From contig CAAEVH010000049.1 in the NCBI GenBank assembly GCA_900759445.1, positions 1 through 9,122 of the forward strand: a DNA stretch of 9,122 nt, written 5' to 3'. Below, in pieces: positions 1 through 6,010 of this stretch (positions are counted from its first letter, which is position 1; each line of letters starts with the position of its first letter). The notes under the pieces were generated by a model that was not told the origin of the DNA, searched no databases, and saw only the letters and a list, made by a program, of their open reading frames with translations. Source of the DNA: an uncultured Raoultella sp. GTDB lineage: Bacteria; Pseudomonadota; Gammaproteobacteria; Enterobacterales; Enterobacteriaceae. The translations under genes and the position numbers were made by a program.

Positions 1-170
1 AAAGGTGAAGCATTTTATGAGTACGGTCAGCCCCTTTCCGGGCGGTCAACACGGTCTGGCCAAAGTGTAGCGATATTAGGATCAGCTATTTAGATGACCT
101 TGTTGCCAGCCAATTGGGTTGTGGAATGTGAACTCGCCTAAATTGGCAGTGGGGTAGGTTCGATACTGAA
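1..170. other. Unassigned flank beside the hcp cassette
   Basis: No gene can be named here. On the plus strand one frame is open from the window edge to a TAG at 91-93, without a start inside the window, so it could be the end of a gene lying outside or chance. On the minus strand a short frame runs from about 198 to a TGA at 82-84 and includes the residues QYRT followed by an ordinary-looking C-terminal tail. QYRT resembles the end of some IS3-family transposases (…SPVQYRT…), but four residues are too few for a call. The stretch does not resemble ydiH, which lies upstream of sufA in E. coli. It may be scar DNA at the outer edge of the accessory cassette. Confidence 0.3.
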
Positions 171-196
171 AACAGTGGGACTGAAGTCCCACTGTT
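171..196 (-). terminator. Stem-loop, possible terminator of the hcp cassette
   Basis: A perfect 11-bp inverted repeat, AACAGTGGGAC / GTCCCACTGTT, encloses a four-base loop, starting 13 bases past the stop codon of the last cassette gene. On the minus strand it can be lengthened: CTGAA before the stem pairs with TTCAG after it, across a two-base bulge. The position fits a transcription stop for the minus-strand cassette. The U-tract after the stem is short on that strand (TTTTC), so it may be a weak terminator, an RNA-stabilising hairpin, or a DNA inverted repeat left by a mobile element. Confidence 0.5.
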
Positions 197-208
197 CAGC
201 ATTTTCAT

Positions 209-454
209 TTAATTTTTGCATCTTTCCATTATCATCGACATGAACAATATAAAAATTCCGTTCAATAATAATGCGCCCATAAAGATAATGGTCATGTGTG
301 TATTGTCCCAGACGCTGGGGTCCATCTCTTTCACATCGGGATAGATTAAATCAAATAATTTATTTTCAGGTAAATATTTGAAAATAAATAGAAAAAAACA
401 AACCCAAGATATTGCAAATAAATACCATGTGATGACTTTTTTAATATGTTTCAT
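209..454 (-). CDS. Predicted immunity protein, two-helix membrane protein (Tldi1-like by position)
   Basis: This gene encodes an 81-residue protein, not recognised by sequence. Two hydrophobic segments are clear, at about residues 8-26 and 54-74. They are separated by an acidic, polar stretch of about 27 residues containing KEMDPSVWDN. The N-terminus is basic (MKHIKK) and the C-terminus ends ERCKN, so the positive-inside rule predicts both ends in the cytoplasm and the middle loop in the periplasm. That is where protection against a periplasmic peptidoglycan enzyme is needed. Its start codon shares one base with the effector's stop (TAATG), so the two are probably translationally coupled, as is usual for effector-immunity pairs. 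The ribosome site is weak (AGGTG), which also fits coupling. The immunity role is inferred from gene order, size and topology. A membrane accessory protein is the alternative. Confidence 0.65.
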   Translation of the reverse strand: MKHIKKVITWYLFAISWVCFFLFIFKYLPENKLFDLIYPDVKEMDPSVWDNTHMTIIFMGALLLNGIFILFMSMIMERCKN

Positions 455-933
455 TAATACACCTGAATAGTGCCGTATGCACGAAGACTGGGGGTAACCA
501 GCATTTGTGGAGTGCTTAAAAGTGCTTCCCGGAGTATGTTGTAATGAGCTCTGCTGGGAAGAGTTATGCAGCCATTACTGACGCCAGTATACCCCGCAGG
601 GTGCAATCTGAAATACCCACGGCTGACCTTGTTATAGAACGTAACGTCATCTAATTTTTCATCCTCTCTGAATAATCCGAACCAGATATCGCGGTCTGAA
701 CCGCTAATCTCTGACGCAGTATAATCTTTAATTGCGCTGAAAATCCCGCCTTTCGGACGCGAAACAATATAGTATTTACCGGGAGGAAGCGGCCCGATAT
801 CCTTAATTGCTATCGATTCAGGGTTGTTTCTATGCTCCCCACTGTTACCTGAATATGCAGGGAAGAAGCCAACTCCGGGGCAGCTAAGACTTGATAGCTG
901 CCCACCGTTTAAATGAAATGTGCAACGAATCAC
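454..933 (-). CDS. tlde1: Type VI secretion effector, Tlde1-like L,D-transpeptidase-fold peptidoglycan enzyme (DUF2778)
   Basis: The 159-residue protein is recognised as a DUF2778/Tlde1-type effector. Family members act in the periplasm of target bacteria, where they cut or exchange residues on peptidoglycan stem peptides through an L,D-transpeptidase-like active site. Visible features are a short N-terminal module (MIRCTFHLNGG), the turn GPLPPGKYYIV at about 47-57, and the catalytic region with His111 (FRLHPAG) followed by Ser119-Asn-Gly-Cys122, the counterpart of the HG…SHGC motif of the YkuD family. There is no signal peptide, as expected for cargo loaded in the cytoplasm. It starts at a GTG inside the hcp stop (GTGA overlap), with GGAG six bases upstream. 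Lying directly after hcp and being small, it probably rides inside the Hcp tube; this is inference. The family call is fairly secure, the exact bond attacked is not. Confidence 0.8.
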   Translation of the reverse strand: MIRCTFHLNGGQLSSLSCPGVGFFPAYSGNSGEHRNNPESIAIKDIGPLPPGKYYIVSRPKGGIFSAIKDYTASEISGSDRDIWFGLFREDEKLDDVTFYNKVSRGYFRLHPAGYTGVSNGCITLPSRAHYNILREALLSTPQMLVTPSLRAYGTIQVY

Positions 934-1412
934 CGTTCACTCCAGGAATCAGAAAATATTATATTCCCGTCGCAGTGTTTCCAGGTTATTCGTTCATATC
1001 TAAGAGCAATACTTTCAAGGTGATTGTGTTTTTCAGTGGCTGCGTTTTTCACGTCATGCATTAGAGGACAAATTGAAACCACCTTCACTGTTTCGAGTAG
1101 CATATTGAAGTATTCAACTTCCTGTCCTGCATCATTGATTTTGTACCATTTAAATTCGGCTTCTTTAAGGGTTTGTCCAGTGGCTACTGCTTTGTAAAAA
1201 TATGGACTGGAGCTATCAAACTCCTTTTCAAATATAAGAGCGGTGTGTACTCGTGTTCCTGTTATTTTCCCTGTGTTGTTGTCGGTAGGGAGGTGCAGGC
1301 CATGACTAAACCCTAAGATCTCAATGCTCCCCACACGGTCGCGAACATCTACAGAACCCTTGATGTCTGCTCCTCCATCATCTTTTAACCACAAATACGC
1401 AGGTATAGCCAT
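930..1412 (-). CDS. hcp: Hcp family type VI secretion tube protein (orphan copy)
   Basis: This 160-residue protein has the usual length of the Hcp family (PF05638). Hcp forms stacked hexameric rings that make the inner tube of the type VI apparatus, and it can carry small effectors in its lumen. Recognisable family stretches are the N-terminal MAIPAYLWLKDDGGADIKGS, the central LPTDNNTGKITGTRVHT, SSPYFYKAVATGQTLKEAEFKW, and the C-terminal EKHNHLESIALRYERITW ending in the DGNIIFSDSW motif. GGAG lies seven bases upstream of the ATG. The stop codon overlaps the effector start by four bases, so this is the first gene of a three-gene minus-strand unit. No sheath, baseplate or membrane-complex genes are in the window, so it is an orphan here. 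It is visibly more AT-rich than the neighbouring suf genes, consistent with horizontal acquisition. Confidence 0.92.
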   Translation of the reverse strand: MAIPAYLWLKDDGGADIKGSVDVRDRVGSIEILGFSHGLHLPTDNNTGKITGTRVHTALIFEKEFDSSSPYFYKAVATGQTLKEAEFKWYKINDAGQEVEYFNMLLETVKVVSICPLMHDVKNAATEKHNHLESIALRYERITWKHCDGNIIFSDSWSER

Positions 1413-1429
1413 TTAAAACTCCATTTCAC

Positions 1430-1477
1430 ATACGCAAGGTAACTGTAATAAACGACATGACGCATGAATACGCAAGG
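1430..1477. repeat. Direct repeat ATACGCAAGG upstream of hcp
   Basis: ATACGCAAGG occurs at 1430-1439 and again, identically, at 1468-1477, 38 bases apart and just upstream of the hcp start. A near copy, ATACGCAGG, lies at 1395-1403 inside the first codons of hcp, 35 bases from the first. The spacing is roughly three and a half helical turns. They may be binding sites for a regulator of the cassette, or chance; no known motif is recognised. Confidence 0.4.
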
Positions 1478-1481
1478 CAAT

Positions 1482-1496
1482 AAATGTCATACATTT
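1482..1496. promoter_or_regulatory. Palindrome AAATGT-CAT-ACATTT upstream of hcp
   Basis: A perfect 6-3-6 inverted repeat lies 70-84 bases upstream of the hcp start codon. The size suits a dimeric DNA-binding protein, but AT-rich palindromes are common by chance in such sequence. No regulator family is assigned. Confidence 0.25.
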
Positions 1497-1887
1497 TTAT
1501 TATGTTTTATTTATATTTATGAGAGAAATAAAAAGCTTAGAATTAAAAATGAATAGTAATGGTGCACATATAAGAATAGTGAGATTTTGAAGCGAAATAT
1601 ATTGCTTAATTCTGATATTGAGAAAGTCTTTGTAATGCTATCAAGCAGGATCTTAAAAGTAGACGCGCAAACCGTACCGTCGATTTTGTTCGGAAGGCGT
1701 TGTGGTGTTTTGGATAAATCACGCGCAGAGGGCGCATGAAAAAGGGTGAAGTTTGGGGGGCAAAAACGCACTGGGGCGCAATTTAGAGGATTAACTAGTC
1801 CGTTTTTGGCTATAACAAGAAGAGATTAAGTTAATAATTATACAATAGTCGTATGATTTCATTAAATTTTTAAAACTTATCACTTAA

Positions 1888-1924
1888 ATAGACATTATCT
1901 ATACATCTTTTAGTTTTTGACCTG
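1888..1924 (+). promoter_or_regulatory. Probable OxyR-binding site of the suf operon
   Basis: ATAGACATTATCTAT at 1888-1902 fits the OxyR half-site pattern ATAGntnnnanCTAT except at the inner t. After a seven-base gap a much weaker second half follows at 1910-1924 (TTAG…CCTG). The place agrees with the distal OxyR element described upstream of E. coli suf, roughly 200 bases before the transcription start. OxyR activates suf in response to hydrogen peroxide. Confidence 0.6.
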
Positions 1925-1956
1925 TCTGTACGATTCAATTGTTAAAACCCATTATT

Positions 1957-1969
1957 AATCAATACATTG
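1957..1969 (+). promoter_or_regulatory. Integration host factor (IHF) site
   Basis: AATCAATACATTG is an exact match to the IHF consensus WATCAAnnnnTTR and lies in AT-rich sequence. In E. coli, IHF binds between the OxyR element and the suf promoter and bends the DNA so that distal OxyR can reach RNA polymerase. The order and spacing here are the same. Confidence 0.7.
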
Positions 1970-2049
1970 AACAAAAAAATCCATCCCTGTTAACCCACGC
2001 AGCAGGGTCTATGCTTAGTAAAAGGGGGCAAAAAGGGCGATTAACCCGA

Positions 2050-2075
2050 ATGCCCCTGCTGTTGAGGGGTTGAAG
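2050..2075 (+). promoter_or_regulatory. Probable IscR (type 2) site
   Basis: The stretch ATGCCCCTGCTGTTGAGGGG with its following GTTGAAG carries CCCCT and AGGGG as an imperfect dyad, seven bases apart, directly upstream of the Fur box. Position and character fit the IscR type 2 element of E. coli suf. There, cluster-free IscR activates the operon when iron-sulfur clusters run short. Identification rests on position and partial motif. Confidence 0.55.
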
Positions 2076-2112
2076 TGATAATCATTATCACTAACATGTT
2101 GTTATAGCTTGA
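2070..2112 (+). promoter_or_regulatory. suf operon promoter (approximate)
   Basis: TTGAAG at 2070-2075 is a possible -35 element. CATGTT at 2095-2100 and TGTTAT at 2100-2105 are weak -10 candidates. Neither has ideal spacing, in keeping with a promoter that needs activators (OxyR with IHF, or IscR). Transcription would begin at about 2106-2112. The exact start cannot be fixed from sequence. Confidence 0.45.
2074..2092 (+). promoter_or_regulatory. Fur box of the suf promoter
   Basis: AGTGATAATCATTATCACT is a perfect 9-1-9 inverted repeat containing TGATAATCATTATC, the right-hand 14 bases of the classical 19-bp Fur box. Iron-loaded Fur bound here would block the suf promoter, so the operon opens when iron is scarce. 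It abuts the IscR site, as in E. coli, where the two compete. Confidence 0.88.
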
Positions 2113-2125
2113 AAGCTAGTGACTC

Positions 2126-2130
2126 GAGGT
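2126..2130 (+). promoter_or_regulatory. Ribosome-binding site deciding the sufA start
   Basis: GAGGT ends six bases before the ATG at 2137. This selects that ATG over an in-frame GTG at 2119, which has no ribosome site of its own and would precede this one. Confidence 0.8.
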
Positions 2131-2136
2131 AACCCT

Positions 2137-2505
2137 ATGGAATTGCATTCAGGAACATTTAACCCGGACGATTTTGCCTGGCGTGGTCTGACGTTAACGC
2201 CAGCGGCTGCGGCGCACATCCGCGAGCTGGTGGCAAAGCAACCCGACATGTTAGGCGTGCGTTTAGGCGTGAAGCAAACGGGATGCGCGGGATTTGGCTA
2301 CGTGCTGGACACCGTTCGCCAGGCGGAAAAAGACGATCTGCTGTTTGAAACGGAGGGGGCCAGACTTTATGTGCCGTTACAGGCGATGCCGTTCATCGAC
2401 GGCACAGAAGTTGATTTCGTGCGCGAAGGATTAAATCAGCTATTTAAATTTCATAACCCGAAAGCCCAGAACGAATGCGGCTGTGGCGAAAGTTTTGGGG
2501 TATAG
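2137..2505 (+). CDS. sufA: SufA, A-type iron-sulfur carrier protein
   Basis: SufA receives iron-sulfur clusters from the SufBCD scaffold and delivers them to apo-enzymes in the cytoplasm. The product has 122 residues, the length of E. coli SufA. It carries the three conserved cysteines of A-type carriers, Cys50 ([10 protein letters not shown]) and the C-terminal pair Cys114/Cys116 ([11 protein letters not shown]). The start at 2137 is chosen because it follows a good ribosome site and gives the family's N-terminus ([10 protein letters not shown]). It is the first gene of the operon; sufB starts eight bases after its stop. Regulation by OxyR/IHF, IscR and Fur is indicated by the upstream sites. 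Nothing is unusual in the coding sequence. Confidence 0.97.
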   Translation: MELHSGTFNPDDFAWRGLTLTPAAAAHIRELVAKQPDMLGVRLGVKQTGCAGFGYVLDTVRQAEKDDLLFETEGARLYVPLQAMPFIDGTEVDFVREGLNQLFKFHNPKAQNECGCGESFGV

Positions 2506-2513
2506 GCGGTACT

Positions 2514-4001
2514 ATGTCTCGTAATACTGAAGCAACTGACGATGTCAACACCTGGGCTGGCGGGCACCTTAATTACAAAGAGGGCTTCTTCACCCATCTA
2601 CAAACCGATGAACTGGCAAAAGGGATCAACGAAGATGTCGTGCGCGCGATTTCGGCAAAACGTAATGAACCCGACTGGATGCTGGAATTTCGCCTGAATG
2701 CCTTTAAAGCGTGGCTCACCATGGAAGAGCCGCACTGGCTAAAAGCGCATTACGATAAGCTGAACTACCAGGAGTACAGTTATTACTCCGCGCCGTCCTG
2801 CGGTAATTGCGATGAAACCTGCGCGTCTGAGCCGGGCGCGGTGCAGCAAACGGGGGCGAATGCGTTTTTAAGTAAAGAAGTTGAGGACGCATTTGAGCAG
2901 CTTGGCGTGCCGGTCCGCGAAGGCAAAGAGGTGGCGGTTGATGCCATTTTTGACTCGGTGTCGGTGGCGACAACTTATCGCGATAAACTGGCGGAACAGG
3001 GCATTATTTTCTGTTCGTTTGGTGAGGCGATTCACGATCACCCTGAGCTGGTAAAACAATATCTGGGTACGGTTGTCCCGGGTAATGACAATTTTTTTGC
3101 GGCGCTAAATGCGGCGGTGGCCTCCGACGGCACGTTTATTTATGTCCCGAAAGGTGTACGTTGCCCAATGGAACTGTCGACCTATTTCCGTATAAATGCG
3201 GAAAAAACCGGTCAGTTTGAACGCACCATTCTGGTTGCGGATGAGGGCAGTTACGTCAGCTATATCGAAGGCTGTTCAGCCCCGGTACGCGATAGCTACC
3301 AACTGCATGCCGCGGTGGTGGAAGTCATTATCCACAAAGATGCCGAAGTGAAATACTCGACGGTACAAAACTGGTTCCCTGGTGACGGTAACACCGGCGG
3401 CATTTTGAACTTCGTCACCAAGCGCGCTCTGTGCGAAGGCGAAAACAGCAAAATGTCGTGGACGCAGTCGGAAACCGGCTCGGCCATTACCTGGAAATAC
3501 CCAAGCTGTATTCTGCGCGGCGACAACTCTATCGGCGAATTCTACTCCGTCGCGCTGACCAGTGGTTATCAGCAGGCCGATACCGGCACCAAGATGATCC
3601 ACATCGGTAAGAACACCAAATCGACCATTATCTCGAAAGGGATCTCTGCGGGACACAGTCAAAACAGCTATCGCGGCTTAGTGAAGATCATGCCGACCGC
3701 AACCAACGCCCGCAACTATACCCAATGCGACTCGATGCTGATTGGCGCGGATTGTGGAGCGCACACCTTCCCGTATGTGGAGTGTCGTAACAATAGCGCC
3801 CAGCTTGAGCATGAAGCTACGACCTCGCGCATTGGTGAAGACCAGCTGTTTTACTGTTTGCAGCGCGGCATCAGCGAAGAAGATGCCATTTCGATGATCG
3901 TTAATGGTTTCTGTAAAGACGTGTTCTCTGAACTGCCGCTGGAATTTGCCGTTGAAGCGCAAAAACTTCTCGCCATAAGTCTTGAACACAGCGTCGGTTA
4001 A
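2514..4001 (+). CDS. sufB: SufB, iron-sulfur cluster scaffold subunit
   Basis: SufB is the core scaffold of the cytoplasmic SufBC2D complex. It takes persulfide sulfur from SufE and builds a nascent cluster at its interface with SufD. The protein has 495 residues, the same as E. coli, and matches it closely throughout. Visible features are an N-terminal cysteine cluster Cys96-x2-Cys99-x3-Cys103 (SCGNCDETC), Cys254 (IEGCSAP, a sulfur-acceptor residue in E. coli), Cys405 (YTQCDSML) and Glu434 (LEHEATT). The last two are implicated in cluster assembly. The ATG at 2514 is chosen over an in-frame upstream ATG at 2475 that lies inside sufA, because it follows AGGCGG and gives the conserved [10 protein letters not shown] start. 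sufC follows after 16 bases. Confidence 0.98.
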   Translation: MSRNTEATDDVNTWAGGHLNYKEGFFTHLQTDELAKGINEDVVRAISAKRNEPDWMLEFRLNAFKAWLTMEEPHWLKAHYDKLNYQEYSYYSAPSCGNCDETCASEPGAVQQTGANAFLSKEVEDAFEQLGVPVREGKEVAVDAIFDSVSVATTYRDKLAEQGIIFCSFGEAIHDHPELVKQYLGTVVPGNDNFFAALNAAVASDGTFIYVPKGVRCPMELSTYFRINAEKTGQFERTILVADEGSYVSYIEGCSAPVRDSYQLHAAVVEVIIHKDAEVKYSTVQNWFPGDGNTGGILNFVTKRALCEGENSKMSWTQSETGSAITWKYPSCILRGDNSIGEFYSVALTSGYQQADTGTKMIHIGKNTKSTIISKGISAGHSQNSYRGLVKIMPTATNARNYTQCDSMLIGADCGAHTFPYVECRNNSAQLEHEATTSRIGEDQLFYCLQRGISEEDAISMIVNGFCKDVFSELPLEFAVEAQKLLAISLEHSVG

Positions 4002-4017
4002 AATTTAAGGAAAGCAC

Positions 4018-4764
4018 ATGTTAAGCATTAAAAATTTACAGGTCAGTGTGGAAGATAAGGCGATCCTGCGTGGGCTGAGCCTGGATATTGGCCCCGGAGA
4101 GGTACACGCCATTATGGGGCCGAACGGTTCCGGGAAAAGTACGCTTTCCGCAACGCTCGCCGGGCGCGATGACTACGAAGTCACCGGCGGGACGGTAGAA
4201 TTCAACGGTAAGGATTTACTGGAACTGTCACCCGAAGACCGGGCCGGTGAAGGGATCTTTATGGCATTTCAGTATCCGGTAGAAATCCCCGGCGTCAGTA
4301 ATCAGTTTTTCCTGCAAACGGCACTGAATGCGGTGCGCAGCTACCGTGGCGAAGAGTCGCTGGACAGGTTTGACTTCCAGGATCTGATGGAAGAGAAAAT
4401 CGCGTTATTGAAGATGCCGGAAGATTTGCTAACGCGTTCGGTCAACGTTGGTTTCTCCGGTGGCGAGAAAAAGCGTAATGACATTTTGCAAATGGCGGTG
4501 CTGGAACCTCAGCTGTGCATTCTTGATGAGTCGGACTCCGGGCTAGATATCGACGCGCTGAAAGTCGTTGCGGATGGCGTGAACTCGCTGCGCGACGGGC
4601 AACGTTCATTCATTATCGTCACCCACTATCAGCGCATCCTGGATTACATCAAACCCGATTATGTTCACGTTCTCTACCAGGGGCGAATTGTGAAATCCGG
4701 CGATTTCACGCTGGTCAAACAACTGGAGGAGCAAGGTTATGGCTGGCTTAGCGAACAGCAGTAA
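4018..4764 (+). CDS. sufC: SufC, ABC-type ATPase of the Suf scaffold complex
   Basis: SufC is a soluble ABC-family ATPase. Its ATP-driven dimerisation changes the shape of SufB-SufD during cluster assembly; it is not part of a transporter. The 248-residue protein shows the complete nucleotide-binding set: Walker A GPNGSGKS (34-41, Lys40), Q-loop Gln85 (AFQYPVEIPG), signature FSGGEKKR (146-153), Walker B LCILDE with catalytic Glu171, D-loop SGLD (174-177) and switch His203. The ribosome site AAGGA lies six bases before the ATG. The last 26 bases overlap the start of sufD in another frame. Length and motifs are those of E. coli SufC. Confidence 0.98.
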   Translation: MLSIKNLQVSVEDKAILRGLSLDIGPGEVHAIMGPNGSGKSTLSATLAGRDDYEVTGGTVEFNGKDLLELSPEDRAGEGIFMAFQYPVEIPGVSNQFFLQTALNAVRSYRGEESLDRFDFQDLMEEKIALLKMPEDLLTRSVNVGFSGGEKKRNDILQMAVLEPQLCILDESDSGLDIDALKVVADGVNSLRDGQRSFIIVTHYQRILDYIKPDYVHVLYQGRIVKSGDFTLVKQLEEQGYGWLSEQQ

Positions 4765-6010
4765 CGTGCTGCAACAGTGGCATCATCTGTTTGAAACGCA
4801 AGGGAAGACGCGCTCGCACCATGCCCAGCAGCACCTGCAGCAGATGCTGCGTCTGGGACTGCCAACGCGTAAGCATGAGGACTGGAAATACACGCCGCTG
4901 GAAGGATTAACCAACAGCCAGTTTGTCAGTCATGTCACTGAGATAACGTCCGCCCAGTGTGAAGCGTTAGCGCCAGCTATTGATGCTGTCCGCCTGGTGT
5001 TTGTTGACGGGCAATTCTGTCCAACGCTCAGCGACAGCGCAGAAGGTAGCGGGTTTAACATTACCGTTGATGATGTGCGCCAGTCGCTACCGGCGGCTAT
5101 CCAACCGGAAGTCTTTCTGCACCTGACCGAAAGCCTCTCCCGCAGCGTAACGCACATTCAGGTGAGGCGTAACCAGCGAACGGCAAAACCGTTGCTGCTG
5201 CTGCACATTACCCAGGGGCTGGCGGGCGATGAGGTGAACACGGCGCACTATCGCCACCATCTGGACCTGGCAGAAGGCGCAGAAGCCACCGTCATTGAAC
5301 ACTATGTCAGCCTCAGCGAATATCGCCATTTTACCGGTGCACGATTAACGATGAACGTCGCGGCAAACGCACACTTGCGCCACATCAAACTGGCGTTTGA
5401 GAATCCGCTCAGCCACCACTTCGCGCATAATGATATTCAGTTGGGCGCTGATGCCACGGCCGCCAGCCACAGCTTTTTACTCGGTGATGCGGTGTTGCGC
5501 CATAACACCAGCACCCAGCTTAACGGCGAAAACACCACGCTTCGGCTTAACAGCCTGGCGATGCCGGTGAAAAATGAAGTCTGCGATACCCGCACCTGGC
5601 TTGCGCACAACAAGGGATATTGCAACAGTCGACAACTGCATAAAACGATTGTCAGCGATAAGGGGCGCGCGGTATTCAATGGCCTGATCAACGTCGCTCA
5701 GCACGCCATTAAAACCGACGGTCAGATGACCAACAATAATTTGCTGCTCGGAAAACTGGCGGAAGTGGATACCAAGCCGCAGCTTGAAATTTACGCCGAC
5801 GACGTGAAATGCAGCCACGGGGCGACGGTAGGGCGGATCGACGACGAGCAGATGTTCTATCTGCGTTCGCGCGGGATCGGCCAGCAGGATGCCCAACAAA
5901 TGATTCTCTATGCGTTTGCCGCTGAGCTGACGGAAGCCCTGGGCGAGGAAACGCTGAAACAACAGGTCCTGGCACGGATCGCCCAACGCTTGCCGGGAGG
6001 CGTAGCATGA
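4739..6010 (+). CDS. sufD: SufD, iron-sulfur scaffold partner of SufB
   Basis: SufD pairs with SufB in the SufBC2D complex, is needed for iron acquisition by the scaffold, and contributes residues to the nascent-cluster site. The 423-residue length equals that of E. coli. The C-terminal core is strongly conserved and includes Cys358 and His360 ([12 protein letters not shown]), the latter implicated in assembly in E. coli. The N-terminal helical part (about 1-100) is the most divergent. Translation starts inside sufC, with GGAGGAG about seven bases upstream, so synthesis is probably coupled to sufC. Its stop overlaps the sufS start (ATGA). Confidence 0.97.
   Translation: MAGLANSSNVLQQWHHLFETQGKTRSHHAQQHLQQMLRLGLPTRKHEDWKYTPLEGLTNSQFVSHVTEITSAQCEALAPAIDAVRLVFVDGQFCPTLSDSAEGSGFNITVDDVRQSLPAAIQPEVFLHLTESLSRSVTHIQVRRNQRTAKPLLLLHITQGLAGDEVNTAHYRHHLDLAEGAEATVIEHYVSLSEYRHFTGARLTMNVAANAHLRHIKLAFENPLSHHFAHNDIQLGADATAASHSFLLGDAVLRHNTSTQLNGENTTLRLNSLAMPVKNEVCDTRTWLAHNKGYCNSRQLHKTIVSDKGRAVFNGLINVAQHAIKTDGQMTNNNLLLGKLAEVDTKPQLEIYADDVKCSHGATVGRIDDEQMFYLRSRGIGQQDAQQMILYAFAAELTEALGEETLKQQVLARIAQRLPGGVA

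Larger units (their letters stand above)
1413..1887. other. AT-rich intergenic region between hcp and the suf control sites
   Basis: I can support no gene in this stretch. The first 100 bases should hold the hcp promoter (minus strand). They contain a repeated ATACGCAAGG and a 15-bp palindrome, listed separately. A minus-strand frame at 1517-1771 (84 codons) lacks an ATG and a ribosome site, and ends in a low-complexity hydrophobic run. It includes an oddly GC-rich patch at about 1665-1790 that may be a remnant of another gene or element. I do not see ydiH here. Confidence 0.5.

Noticed and set aside
1986..2008. CCCTG…CAGGG dyad as a terminator or sRNA hairpin
   Set aside because: It has only five pairs, a 13-base loop and no T-run after it.
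1800..2118. A small RNA such as RydB, reported near sufA in E. coli
   Set aside because: I could not recognise its sequence or a hairpin plus T-run here. A covariance-model search of 1413-2118 would decide.
2119..2136. GTG start for sufA six codons upstream
   Set aside because: It lacks a ribosome site of its own; the ATG at 2137 has GAGGT at good spacing and gives the 122-residue family length.
2475..2513. Longer sufB starting inside sufA
   Set aside because: The extra 13 residues are the sufA end in another frame; the ATG at 2514 gives the 495-residue family length and conserved N-terminus.
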